DNA of 64,000 nt from Gammaproteobacteria bacterium (GTDB lineage: Bacteria; Pseudomonadota; Gammaproteobacteria; Pseudomonadales; Azotimanducaceae), in contig JAPPDJ010000157.1 of assembly GCA_028824555.1 (NCBI GenBank), positions 22,553 to 86,552 of the forward strand, written 5' to 3'. Below are positions 1 through 7,895 of the stretch, piece after piece. A program made the translations under genes and the position numbers. Every line of letters begins with the position of its first letter. The first letter of the stretch is position 1. The notes beneath the pieces are model-generated. The model made no database searches. It had not been told where the DNA came from and saw only the letters and a list, made by a program, of their open reading frames with translations.

Positions 1-2
1 TG

Positions 3-149
3 GCGGACGTTATCGCCGAAAGGACAGACGCGAAATACGGGTGGGGGTCCGTTGACCAATACCGTGCCGAGGTGTGCGCGTTCATCCCGCATCGGGCGAT
101 CGCCTGGACCGGGCTGTTCGAGAACGCGACCCGATTCACGTTTCCTTGA
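3..149 (+). CDS. C-terminal end of a PPOX-type flavin-binding protein (partial)
   Basis: An open frame enters from the left edge and ends at TGA 147-149, leaving 48 codons of a C-terminus. It ends in a PHRAIAWTGLFENATRFTF-like tail. A hydrophobic strand, then Trp, then ATR-x-x-F is typical of the last strand of pyridoxamine 5'-phosphate oxidase-like flavoproteins. The start and any flavin-binding residues lie outside the window, so the substrate cannot be inferred. The family call comes from this tail alone; that it is a real coding end is more certain than the name. Confidence 0.45.
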   Translation, partial: ADVIAERTDAKYGWGSVDQYRAEVCAFIPHRAIAWTGLFENATRFTFP

Positions 150-257
150 ACGGGCCAACACCACCGAGCGTACGGCGGGACCGCGTGACGATACGGGCCT
201 GATACGGCCCCTCAGGGCTTGGTCCATGCTGGCGTTGGATCCTCCGGATAGGCCGCG

Positions 258-520
258 CTAGGGAACTCGCCCGCCTCGGTCGTGCGCCGGAATGCTCTGC
301 GGCAGCCTTCGCACGGGAACGAGCTGCTCAACCGTTGCGGCCAGGTTTGGGAGCTTCTGCTCGGCCCAGGCCTCCACGAGGAACTCAATCGCCACGGGCA
401 TGCCATTGGCGCCGAAGCCGGCCGGGACCGGAATCGCTCGGAGACCTGACGTAGCGGCGAGCTTGCAGGTGAAATGGCCTTGCTCGTCTCCGAGTGGAGC
501 AGCTTCTTCCGTTGCGGACT
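258..520 (-). pseudogene. Amidase C-terminal remnant
   Basis: On the minus strand a frame with no start codon encodes about 87 residues and stops at 258-260. It contains LAATSGLRAIPVPAGF followed by GMPVAIEFL. This is the conserved near-C-terminal segment of amidase-signature enzymes (S/T-GLPAI-x-VPAGF...GLPVGIQ). A stop codon lies just upstream near 521-523. The Ser-Ser-Lys catalytic region of a normal ~450-500 residue amidase is absent. It is read as a decayed fragment. Confidence 0.6.
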
Positions 521-640
521 AGGGATGCGCCGCCTTCGGTGAGGATCGTATGTTCGTGTGTCGGATCCGCCGGCCATCGCCGGCCATTGCTCGTCGATCC
601 GAATGCACCATTGTCCCGCCCGTCTCCGGACTCCCTGCAC

Positions 641-2068
641 TTACCAGGTATCGATGGGGTGCTTCTTGCGTTCCCGCGGAGCCGGCCTGCCGAACATCCC
701 GAGCAGCCGCGACACCCGCTCTCGCGTCTCCCTCGGTGCGATCACGTCGTCGAAGGCGTTGTGGTCCACCACCGCCGAGTAGCCGTCCCGCCGCCCGATC
801 TCGACGCCGGGCCAGGCGAGTCGCAGCGCCGGCACGCCGCGTGTGGACGAGACGCCGCTCATGAGCGCGGCACCGAGGCCCCGGCCTCGGCGCACCTGGA
901 CGCTGACGAGGGGCACCGTGCGCTGCTGGTGCGCGATCAGCGGCCGCGAGTGCCAGCGTGTCAGGCCGGGCTCGACCGACGGGTCCTGACCCTTGAGGTC
1001 CCAGTTGGCGACGCACCCGGGCGTGTCGATGAGCGCGAGCATCGGGTATTCGTACGTGTTGCAGAGTTCCACGAAGCGCGCGATCTTGGAGGCGGCGTCG
1101 TGGTCAATCGCGCCGTCGTCAGTGAGCGGCTGGTTGGCGAGGACCCCGACGCTGCGGCCTCCGATGCGCGCGAGGCACGTCAGGAGCGCCGGTGCGAACC
1201 GGGGGCGGAGCTCGAAGACGCTGTCCGCGTCCGAGATCGCAGCGACGATCTTTCGCATGTCGTACGGCTGGCCCGCATCCGGCGCAAGCGCGTCGAGATC
1301 GACATCGGGCGCCACGCCATCGGGCTTGTCGTTGTCGTAATAGGAAAGGTAGCGCTTCGCGGCGGCAATGGCCGCGGGTTCATCCGCCACCAGGAGGTCG
1401 ATGCCGCCGCTGCGTTCGTGCATCTCCGAACCTGCCAGTTCATTGGGCCGCAGGCGCTGCCCGAGCGCGGCTTCCACCATGGGCGGCCCACCCATGCCGA
1501 TGGAAGAGCCCGGCGTGCTGACGAGGAAGTCCGAGAAGCCGGCGAGGCTCGCGTGGCCGGCGAACGAGGGCCCCGAGACGATCGCCACCACCGGCGCCCA
1601 CCCCGACAGTTCCGGCACGCCGTCCAGGAACGAAAAGCGTCCGACTGGACCGCTCGTCTCGATGTGGCCCATGCCCGCGCGGGGATGGCGGGCGCGGCTG
1701 CCGCCCCCATCCACGAACATGACAACCGGCCAGCGCTGCTCGACCGCCAGCGCGAACAGGCGGCCGAGCCGGCCCGCGCCGTAGCCGCCGCCGTGGTCTG
1801 TGTAATCGGTGGAGGAGGCGATCACCGGCCGTCCGTCCACGGTGCCGACGAAATCCACGCCCCCGGCCTCGCCGACCCAGTCCCCGTCGCGCGTTCGCGC
1901 CGCGATGCCGCCGTACTCGATGCACGAGTCGGGGTCGAGCAGCAACTCGATGCGTTCCCGCGCCGTCAGCTTCTCGGTGCCGTGCACGCGCGTGACGATG
2001 TCTGGCCGCGCCGCGTCCTTCAGGCGGTCCCGTGCCTTTTGCAGCGCTGCGATGTCCTCCGGGTCCAT
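641..2068 (-). CDS. Acyl-CoA carboxylase carboxyltransferase subunit (second of pair)
   Basis: 475 residues of the PccB/MccB/AccD carboxyltransferase family, which moves carboxyl from carboxybiotin to an acyl-CoA in the cytoplasm. The N-terminus carries the family start RVHGTEKLTARERIELLLD. Two crotonase-like halves follow, with a GGGSRARHPRAGMGH segment near residue 122 and the acyl-CoA-site stretch LIDTPGC in the second half. It ends in RKKHPIDTW, resembling the PRKKH tail of the family. It is somewhat shorter than the usual 510-540 residues. Its ATG overlaps the TGA of the preceding carboxyltransferase by one base (TGATG), so the two are translationally coupled. No biotin carboxylase or biotin carrier gene is in the window. 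Substrate unknown. Confidence 0.85.
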   Translation of the reverse strand: MDPEDIAALQKARDRLKDAARPDIVTRVHGTEKLTARERIELLLDPDSCIEYGGIAARTRDGDWVGEAGGVDFVGTVDGRPVIASSTDYTDHGGGYGAGRLGRLFALAVEQRWPVVMFVDGGGSRARHPRAGMGHIETSGPVGRFSFLDGVPELSGWAPVVAIVSGPSFAGHASLAGFSDFLVSTPGSSIGMGGPPMVEAALGQRLRPNELAGSEMHERSGGIDLLVADEPAAIAAAKRYLSYYDNDKPDGVAPDVDLDALAPDAGQPYDMRKIVAAISDADSVFELRPRFAPALLTCLARIGGRSVGVLANQPLTDDGAIDHDAASKIARFVELCNTYEYPMLALIDTPGCVANWDLKGQDPSVEPGLTRWHSRPLIAHQQRTVPLVSVQVRRGRGLGAALMSGVSSTRGVPALRLAWPGVEIGRRDGYSAVVDHNAFDDVIAPRETRERVSRLLGMFGRPAPRERKKHPIDTW

Positions 2069-3585
2069 CAGCGCGGATCGATGGCGTGCTTCTTGATGGA
2101 TGTGCGTGCGCGCGGGGTGCGGTGCAGCATGGCGGCGATGGTTGCGCGTGTCGCAGCAGGCTCGACGATGTCGTCGAACTGGTAGCTGCGACCGGCGCGC
2201 AGGCCGGATGCGGCGTCGCGCATGCGCTCGGCGTAGCCGTCGCGAATGGCCATCGCCTCCTCACGCGTTTCGGCGGCCAGGATCTCCTTGCGCTTGACGA
2301 GGTAGGCGGCGCCCTCGAGGGACATGCCGCCGGACTCGACCGACGGCCAGGCCAGGCGCATCTCGGGCACCCGGCGCGCCGCGCCCCAGCCCGACATCGC
2401 GTATGGGCCGAGGCCGTAGGCCTTGCGGATCTGCACCGAATAGAGCGGCACGGTGCGGTGATGCAGGGCTGCGAGCGGTCGGGCGTGGTGGCGCGCGATG
2501 CCCTCGCGTTCCGCCTGCGGACCCACCATGTAGCCGGGGTTGTCGACGAAGGTGACGATCGGGTAGTCGTACGCGTCGCAGAGTTCAACGAAGCGCGCCG
2601 CCTTGTCCGCGGCGGCAGCGTCGATGGCGCCCGCGAGCGGCGACTTCGGCTGGTTGGCGTAGATGCCCACCGTGCGCCCGTCGAGGCGCGCCAGCACCGT
2701 CAGCATGGACCTGCCCCAGGCCGCCCCAAGTTCCAGAACGCTGCCGGCATCCGCGAACGCGTCGATGACCCGGCGCATGTCGTAGGGCCGGCGGCGATTT
2801 TCCGGTATGACGTCGGCGATCCGGTCCGCATCGCCCGCAGCCTCGCCCGGGACGTGATCCACCAGGTACAAGCGCAGGTACCGGCGCACGGTGGCGATGG
2901 CTTGCGCCTCGTCGTCGACCACGACGTCGACATCGCCCGTCTTCGCGTAATCGCCGGCGCCGCGCACGTGTCCGTCCTGCGTACCGAACTCCGCACTCGC
3001 GGTCGCGATCGTGAAGTCGGCCAGCATCGCGATCGCGGCGTGGCCGTCTACGGCCCGCCCGCTCACGACCGCGACGGTCGGTGCCCAGCCGTTGAGCTCC
3101 GCGAGCCCGTCGCAGAGTTCGAAGCGCCCTCGCGGCGAGACGGCGATCGGCGGTGGCGGCAACGGGTCGTCCAGGCGTGCGCCGCCGCCGTTCGCGAAGC
3201 AGACCACCGGCCAGCGGTGCTCCACCGCGAGGTAGAGGAGCTTTGCCATCTTGCGGTGGTTGCGGTCGCTCTGCGTGCCGCCCAGCACGCTCTCGTCGTA
3301 ACTGGCGGCGACCACGGGCTCGCCGTGCACCAGGCCGACGCCCCCTATCAAGCCGTCGGCGAACGCCTCGTCCCCGGGATCCGTCGTCCGTCCCGCGAGA
3401 GCGCCGTACTCGACCAAGCTCTCTTGGTCGAAGAGCGCCGTCAGACGTTCGCGGGCGGTGAGCCGTCCGTGACGGTGCACGGCGTCGACGACTCCCGGCC
3501 GGGCATCGTCGCTGCCCCGCGCACGTGCGTCGGCGATCTGGCGCAAGAGGTGCGTTTCCAAGCGTGCCCTTAACCGCAATACCAA
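2068..3585 (-). CDS. Acyl-CoA carboxylase carboxyltransferase subunit (first of pair)
   Basis: About 505 residues, homologous to its downstream partner. It has HGRLTARERLTALFD near the N-terminus, the segment GEPVVAASYDESVLGGTQS, and FVDNPGYMVGPQAE in the C-terminal half, where methylcrotonyl- and propionyl-CoA carboxylases bind acyl-CoA. It ends in IKKHAIDPR, matching the family tail. The open frame runs on to 3852, through the 3' end of the tRNA-Sec gene. A start near the family N-terminus is therefore preferred: TTG at 3583-3585, preceded by AAAGGCGG. TTG at 3579 is an alternative. The tandem pair suggests a two-subunit or duplicated carboxyltransferase whose biotin subunit is encoded elsewhere. 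Confidence 0.8.
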   Translation of the reverse strand: MVLRLRARLETHLLRQIADARARGSDDARPGVVDAVHRHGRLTARERLTALFDQESLVEYGALAGRTTDPGDEAFADGLIGGVGLVHGEPVVAASYDESVLGGTQSDRNHRKMAKLLYLAVEHRWPVVCFANGGGARLDDPLPPPPIAVSPRGRFELCDGLAELNGWAPTVAVVSGRAVDGHAAIAMLADFTIATASAEFGTQDGHVRGAGDYAKTGDVDVVVDDEAQAIATVRRYLRLYLVDHVPGEAAGDADRIADVIPENRRRPYDMRRVIDAFADAGSVLELGAAWGRSMLTVLARLDGRTVGIYANQPKSPLAGAIDAAAADKAARFVELCDAYDYPIVTFVDNPGYMVGPQAEREGIARHHARPLAALHHRTVPLYSVQIRKAYGLGPYAMSGWGAARRVPEMRLAWPSVESGGMSLEGAAYLVKRKEILAAETREEAMAIRDGYAERMRDAASGLRAGRSYQFDDIVEPAATRATIAAMLHRTPRARTSIKKHAIDPR

Positions 3586-3734
3586 GCCGCCTTTAGCATG
3601 GCTGAACGCGCCGCACGTGGGTAGTGGCCAGGGTTGAGGTAGGTCCACTCGCGCGACAGGCCCCGACGCGCGAACACTTCGTACCACACCCTCGGAGGCA
3701 ATCTCCCACGCTGGTAATCGAAAACTGCACACAT
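3570..3734 (-). CDS. Possible 54-residue small protein
   Basis: A short ATG-started frame begins MCAVFDYQRGRLPPRVWYEV and ends in WYCG. It lies between tRNA-Sec and the carboxyltransferase pair, and its stop overlaps the proposed TTG start of the downstream gene by 16 bases, which would suit translational coupling. The composition (several W and Y) is not that of an obvious shadow frame. I recognise no family, no domain and no membrane segment. It may be noise in a GC-rich leader. Confidence 0.25.
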   Translation of the reverse strand: MCAVFDYQRGRLPPRVWYEVFARRGLSREWTYLNPGHYPRAARSAMLKAAWYCG

Positions 3735-3801
3735 TTTGCTTTGTCGAGCGGTGTGTGGATCGAGATGTTTGTGCGTCGGGAGGGGAGACCCGCGAAAGGT
3801 C

Positions 3802-3894
3802 TGGCGGAAGAGGTAGGAGTCGAACCCACCAGGCGCCGTCAAGGCGTCTCAACGGCTTTGAAGGCCGCGCGCCCCACCGGAGGCGATGCTCTTC
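3802..3894 (-). tRNA. selC: tRNA-Sec (anticodon TCA)
   Basis: Minus-strand sequence starts GGAAGAGC and ends CTCTTCCGCCA, so the CCA is encoded. The anticodon loop reads CTTCAAA within the stem GGC..GCC, giving TCA, which reads UGA. The total of 93 nt with a long extra arm (about 3835-3850) and an extended acceptor/T domain is typical of bacterial selenocysteine tRNA and too long for ordinary tRNAs. It works with SelA and SelB, encoded at 9.8-13.1 kb, to insert selenocysteine. A TATAAT box lies eight bases upstream of the mature 5' end. Confidence 0.95.
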
Positions 3895-3902
3895 CAGGGG
3901 GG

Positions 3903-3908
3903 ATTATA
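3903..3908 (-). promoter_or_regulatory. -10 box (TATAAT) of selC
   Basis: A perfect minus-strand TATAAT sits eight bases before the first G of tRNA-Sec, separated by a run of seven C and a T. At this spacing transcription would begin at or within a base or two of the tRNA 5' end. The -35 region 17 bases upstream (GCCGGG) is poor, so activity without an activator is uncertain. Confidence 0.5.
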
Positions 3909-4144
3909 GGGTGGTGGGGATGTGGCCCGGCATGGGCAGTCCGTCTGCCTGTACAAGTGCTTGACATTCGTCGGGCTGGTGGGTGAACATCGTCGTCGGC
4001 GCTGCTTCGCGCCTAACCTTGGTCAGTCCTCCCCAGCAGGGCTGGTTTACGGGGTGAAGGGGGATCGATTCCTCGGAGCGTGGTCAAAGGTCATCTACTT
4101 CGGGTGGTGATCGCTGGGGGATCGAGCCTGCGGCGGGAAGACCG

Positions 4145-5311
4145 ATGACAGTCAGAAAGCGATTCAAGCGGCTCGTTCGAGCCCGCGCCGGTGCAACCGG
4201 CGAGTCGTACACCACTGCCCTCGCGCACTTCCGCCGAATCGCGGAGGAAGCGAACATGTCCCAACCAAGCGATCGTTTTCTGGGCCTCGAAGACAGCGAG
4301 TACGAGCAGATGCAGTCGCTCGCAGGCCTGACCCCCGACGCCGTCACCGACGCACTGCGACGCATCGGATCGCCATCTGAAGTGACTGCTTGCGAGCAAG
4401 TGCGGCAGTCGGCCTACAACTTCAGCTACGACATCGTCCTGGACGGCGGGCCAGCGGCACTGAATGTCTGGTATGGCGAGCCGGCGGGCGCGGAGGCGGA
4501 GCTCGCGCTGAGGCAGCGTCTCGTCTCTTGCGGCCTTCCGGTGCAAAACGTGCTGATTGCCGGAGCGGACGAGCGGCTAACCGTTGCGGGACATCCCGCC
4601 GTGGTGCTCGAACGGCTCCCAGGCGAGGAGGGTCCGAACTACGCACCCACCAAGGCTACCCCCTCCTATATCGAGACGGCTGCCGCCATGGCCCGCCTTG
4701 TGGCAAGGATTCATGTCGGTGCCATGGGGCTGGAGGATCTGGCCTATCGTGAGGCACCTTGGCTTACCAACCTTGGCTCGTGGAAGACGGAGCTCGACAT
4801 GTCGCGAGCCGATGCGCGTGCCACAACCATTCTCGATGAGGTGGACGCGGCGGCGACTCGCTTCCTGACCTTCTGCGACGACGAGCAGTTGCCAGTGGGT
4901 GTTGTGCATGGCTGCCCCGGCGCCTGGACCGTCCTCGTGACGCCTCGCTGGCAAATCGCCGCGCTGCTCGAGTTCGATTCGGCGCATCGGGACCGCTTCG
5001 TGTTCGACATCGCCCATCTGATCTCGCAGTGGGGACAGTGCGCCGTGTCGGAGACAAGGGCCCGCTTCGAGCCGGTCCTTATCCGGCGCATCCTCAAGGA
5101 ATACTCCGCCGTCCGCCCCCTGTCAGACGCCGAGCGCGAGGCCCTCGTAACCGCAGTTCCCCTGCGCCATTGCATCGACTGGCTCCGCATCTGGAATGCG
5201 GTTGGCAACGAGCAGATGGTGCCGTTCTCTTGGTCTGAGTACTTGGACGGGATGAAGGTCGAGCTGTTCGAGGATGCGGAGTGGCGGGAGCTTGTCATGG
5301 TTGCGGGCTGA
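4145..5311 (+). CDS. Divergent aminoglycoside-phosphotransferase-like protein
   Basis: 388 residues from ATG. After a short basic segment (residues 1-37, TVRKRFKRLV.. and ESYTTALAHFRR), the body resembles the APH/ThrB-type kinase fold. A strand AALNVWYGEP is followed by a helix rich in E/L, then a hinge-like VVLERLPGEEG. The catalytic loop reads VVHGCPGAWTVLV where active kinases have HGD..xxN. The metal segment reads ALLEFDSAHRDRFVFDIAHL in place of IDFD..DLA. The usual catalytic Asp is therefore Cys and the Asn is missing, suggesting a pseudokinase or altered chemistry. It is divergent from selC with about 250 bp between. No operon partner; function unknown. Confidence 0.65.
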   Translation: MTVRKRFKRLVRARAGATGESYTTALAHFRRIAEEANMSQPSDRFLGLEDSEYEQMQSLAGLTPDAVTDALRRIGSPSEVTACEQVRQSAYNFSYDIVLDGGPAALNVWYGEPAGAEAELALRQRLVSCGLPVQNVLIAGADERLTVAGHPAVVLERLPGEEGPNYAPTKATPSYIETAAAMARLVARIHVGAMGLEDLAYREAPWLTNLGSWKTELDMSRADARATTILDEVDAAATRFLTFCDDEQLPVGVVHGCPGAWTVLVTPRWQIAALLEFDSAHRDRFVFDIAHLISQWGQCAVSETRARFEPVLIRRILKEYSAVRPLSDAEREALVTAVPLRHCIDWLRIWNAVGNEQMVPFSWSEYLDGMKVELFEDAEWRELVMVAG

Positions 5312-5826
5312 CTACGCCTCGGAAGTGCCGACCAAGCTAGCAGTCTGTCGGACTGGCGGCGATGCACCCGGCTGCTGGACAGGGCGACGCATGCGTCGCC
5401 CCTACAGGAGGTGTCATGTTCCGGGCCGCAGGGGCGACGCATGCGTCGCCCTTCTTCGGGCGGCCCCTCCTCAGGCGCTTTTCTTCACACCGGCCAAGCG
5501 CCCCTATGGCGCGCTAGGGAAGGCAGGATGCCTTCCCTCCGAGGGCTCGTCGGGCTGGTGGTGGTGCGTCTTGGCGGGTGCGTCGGCAGTTCGCTGCGCG
5601 AACTGCTGGTCCTATCCGCGCGTTGGCCGGCTGCGGGGACCACGGTGCGTGCGATACGGCGGCCCCGCTTCTGGATCTGGCGCACGACCGTCGTCGCGTG
5701 TCGGCGGGCATGACCGTTGGTGTGTCGGTGGCCGCCCGCTGTGTGTCGGGGACCGCCGCGAACCTGCCAATCCTTCGCGCTGCAGCGAAAGTCAGCTTTG
5801 GCGGCTCCTCTGGTTGGCGCGGTTGG
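5312..5826. other. Gene-free intergenic region with palindromes
   Basis: About 515 bases between convergent genes hold no frame I can support. The content is hairpin DNA: two copies of a 20-base palindrome, a 23-base hairpin at 5516-5538 (AGGGAAGGC..CCTTCCCT type) and a 21-base hairpin at 5586-5606 (GCAGTTCGC, loop TGC, GCGAACTGC). Related elements recur elsewhere in the window. Confidence 0.6.
5382..5451. repeat. Two copies of a perfect 20-bp palindrome
   Basis: GGGCGACGCATGCGTCGCCC occurs at 5382-5401 and again at 5432-5451, 50 bases apart, with CCCTACAGG-type flanks. Related GGGCGACC..GGTCGCCC hairpins with different centres occur at 22209-22230 and 37503-37523. This looks like a dispersed intergenic palindrome family. 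Confidence 0.75.
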
Positions 5827-6177
5827 TCAAGCATCGGGCGTTTCCTGTCCGACATGGGATTTCAGGCGCTCCAATGCGCGATCCCATTTTGTCGCCACGA
5901 GGGCCAGATATGCGTTCGCCTCCTCCACGCGTTTCGGCTCAAGGCTGTAACGCGTTTCCCGGCCAGATTTCACCACGGACACGAGCTGGGCGTCAGCTAG
6001 TATCCTCAGGTGTTTACTGACCGCTTGGCGCGACACCTCCATTCCCTCACGTAGGGATGAGACGGACAGTTCGTCTGCCTCTTGCAATCGCGCTACTATG
6101 GCAAGACGGCGCTGATCTCCGAGTGCGGCGAAAGTTGCTGCGAGGTCCTGTGGTTGGAGCCGATGGCCGGTCATCAC
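5827..6177 (-). CDS. ArsR-family transcriptional regulator
   Basis: 116 residues with a winged-helix fold: FAALGDQRRLAIVARL (first helices), then a recognition helix with VSRQAVSKHLRILADAQLV and wing VKSGRETRYSLEP. No Cys-Val-Cys metal motif is present, so metal sensing of the classical ArsR kind is unlikely. Its ATG overlaps the stop of the upstream SRPBCC gene by four bases (ATGA), so the two are translated together. Such ArsR/SRPBCC pairs are common and usually autoregulated. Two inverted repeats ahead of the operon are the probable operators. Confidence 0.88.
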   Translation of the reverse strand: MMTGHRLQPQDLAATFAALGDQRRLAIVARLQEADELSVSSLREGMEVSRQAVSKHLRILADAQLVSVVKSGRETRYSLEPKRVEEANAYLALVATKWDRALERLKSHVGQETPDA

Positions 6178-6620
6178 TCCACGAAGTCCTTGATGTTATT
6201 CACCTGAGCGTTCCAACCTCCCTCGTTGTCGCGGAACACTTGCGACCGTTTCCCTTCCGGCAGCCTTTCAAAGCCGCTCTCACGAACGGTCAGTCTTGAG
6301 CCCTTGCCAGACGGCTCAAGAAAGAACTCAACCAGCGTCACCTTGTCGTCTATGCTGGGATCATCCGGCTGGATCGTTTCATCCATTGGCCAGACGAAGC
6401 TGAAGCATCGTGGTTCATCCATAACTTCGACGCGCGCCCAGAAGGGCAGCCCTTCATGTCCCGGATAGGTGACCTCGCCGAATGTCACTTCGCCAACCTT
6501 GAAGGGACCGTGAAGCGAAAGGCGGAACCATGACCCGAACTCCTCATGATCAGTTAGGGCAACCCACACCCGTTCAGTCGGGGCACTCAGGTAAATCGTT
6601 CGTTCAATCTGATTTTCCAT
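6174..6620 (-). CDS. SRPBCC (AHSA1/START-like) ligand-binding protein
   Basis: 148 residues. The start chosen is the ATG with Shine-Dalgarno AAGGAG eight bases upstream, not the longer frame to 6683, which runs through the operator. It opens with IERTIYLSAPTERVWVALTD, the typical first strand and helix of the Bet v1-like fold, followed by WFRLSLHGPFKVGEVTFGEV and a long C-terminal helix. It ends EGGWNAQVNNIKDFVE, common in AHSA1 relatives. First gene of a two-gene operon with the ArsR regulator. Its ligand is unknown. Confidence 0.85.
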   Translation of the reverse strand: MENQIERTIYLSAPTERVWVALTDHEEFGSWFRLSLHGPFKVGEVTFGEVTYPGHEGLPFWARVEVMDEPRCFSFVWPMDETIQPDDPSIDDKVTLVEFFLEPSGKGSRLTVRESGFERLPEGKRSQVFRDNEGGWNAQVNNIKDFVE

Positions 6621-6634
6621 GCGCAGCTCCTTAG

Positions 6635-6695
6635 CGCAACTCTTTGGTTGCGTAATCTGAACATGCAATCTTAGAATACGCAACCTTTCGGTTGC
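6635..6695. promoter_or_regulatory. Paired inverted repeats, probable ArsR operators
   Basis: Two 16-base inverted repeats, GCAAC-TCTTTG-GTTGC (6636-6651) and GCAACC-TTTC-GGTTGC (6680-6695), lie just upstream of the SRPBCC start with centres 44 bases apart, about four helical turns. The AT-rich spacer between them would hold the promoter. The second repeat is followed on the plus strand by TTTTTT, so it could alternatively act as a terminator in that direction. Confidence 0.6.
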
Positions 6696-6747
6696 TTTTT
6701 TCTTGATTCCTTGATGCGGCTCTTGTCGGGACCTTGTCCTTACAGCT

Positions 6748-7566
6748 TCAGCCGACCGTCAGGCGGTCGCCGACGTGGATGGTGGCGGTTCCCTCGACGC
6801 CCATGTACGCGCCGAACATCACGCCGCCGGCGTAGCCGTTCTGGCGGTGGCGGTAGGACTTGAGGGTCGCCAGCGGCTCTGATGCGCGTTCACCGGTCTC
6901 TTGGTCGGTGCAGGTGACGACGCAGCGTTCGCAGTGGGTGGCGCGGATGAGGCGCAGGCTGGGGCTGTGGAGGGTGGCGAGCGAGTCTTCGGCGTAGGCG
7001 TCGAGGCCTTCGACGACGATGTTGGGGCGGAATCGGTTCATCGGCACCGGGGTGTCGAGGCGGGCGTTGAGGTCGGCCAGCGAGGCTTCGTTGGTGACCA
7101 GAATGGGCGCGACGTCGACGAAGCCGGAGTGGGCGATGCCGTCGATGGGGGCGAACTCGTCGAGGGGAATCGAGCGGCGGTAGCTTGCCTTGAGGGCTGC
7201 GACGCGCACCTCGGCGGCGACCGCGCTGGAGATCCATTCGGCCAGCTCATCTCCTTGGTCCACCACCGGGACCTGGTTGCCGTAGTAGTTGACTGTGGTC
7301 TCCGCGCCTGCTGACGTGATGGCGTGAGTGAGCGGCTCGCGCTCGTGGCTGCTGAACGCGATGGTGGTCGCGTCGATGCGCTTGGTCACGACGGTTGCGA
7401 GCTTCGGCAGCCGGGCTTGGTTGGCGGATTTCCCGCCTCTGAGCGCCATGAGTTGGCGGTCGCCCTCGATGCCCGCGGGGGAGATCGTCGCTGATTCGAC
7501 GGGCACGGCGCGACAACCCTTCATGGGGTAGTTGAAGAGCGCGGTCACTGTGCAATGTGCAGGCAT
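6748..7566 (-). CDS. MOSC-domain protein (YcbX-like)
   Basis: 272 residues from ATG 7566; the longer frame to 7764 has no family sequence before MPAHCTVTALFNYPMKGC. The N-terminal beta-barrel reads YPMKGCRAVPVES..GIEGDRQLM, typical of the MOSC_N domain. The C-terminal MOSC half holds NRFRPNIVVEGLDAYAED and RATHCERCVVTCTDQETG, whose Cys residues include the position that binds molybdenum cofactor in MOSC proteins. Relatives act in sulfur transfer or as Moco-dependent reductases detoxifying N-hydroxylated bases. It stands alone, convergent with the ArsR pair side and divergent from the sulfatase. Confidence 0.85.
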   Translation of the reverse strand: MPAHCTVTALFNYPMKGCRAVPVESATISPAGIEGDRQLMALRGGKSANQARLPKLATVVTKRIDATTIAFSSHEREPLTHAITSAGAETTVNYYGNQVPVVDQGDELAEWISSAVAAEVRVAALKASYRRSIPLDEFAPIDGIAHSGFVDVAPILVTNEASLADLNARLDTPVPMNRFRPNIVVEGLDAYAEDSLATLHSPSLRLIRATHCERCVVTCTDQETGERASEPLATLKSYRHRQNGYAGGVMFGAYMGVEGTATIHVGDRLTVG

Positions 7567-7895
7567 TGGGGCTCCAAGCGTGGAATCAAGGCAACCGGTG
7601 GATGAGCATACGCGGAGTGAGGTGGCCCCCGACCGGGCAAAAAGTGCGCGCCTTGCGGCGCGTGCGAGGGCAAGATGCCCTCGCCCCCAGGGACCGAATG
7701 GATGGCGGCGAGTCGTTGCGGCGCCGCTGCCGTGTCGAAAGCTCAGTGCCGTAGGAGCGCACATACGTCGCCTGTGCTTGGTTTGGCGAGGCTCGACGGT
7801 TCCCGCCTCCCGTGCGAGGCCGTGCGGCGCATCAGGCGCGCTGTCGGTGGCTGTGGCAGGCTTGGTTGCCGTGGGGTTGGAGAGCGGTGAGGCCC
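7567..7895. other. Intergenic region with hairpin, no gene seen
   Basis: About 330 bases between divergent MOSC and sulfatase genes. It holds a GCGCGCC..GGCGCG hairpin and, at 7665-7683, CGAGGGCAAGATGCCCTCG, a member of the dispersed GAGGG..ATG-CCCTC hairpin family also seen at 5516 and 9442. No convincing promoter or frame. Confidence 0.5.

Noticed and set aside
494..2185. Long plus-strand open frame opposite the carboxyltransferase
   Set aside because: Arg/Ala/His-rich composition with no family signal. It is the antisense shadow of the carboxyltransferase, common in GC-rich DNA.
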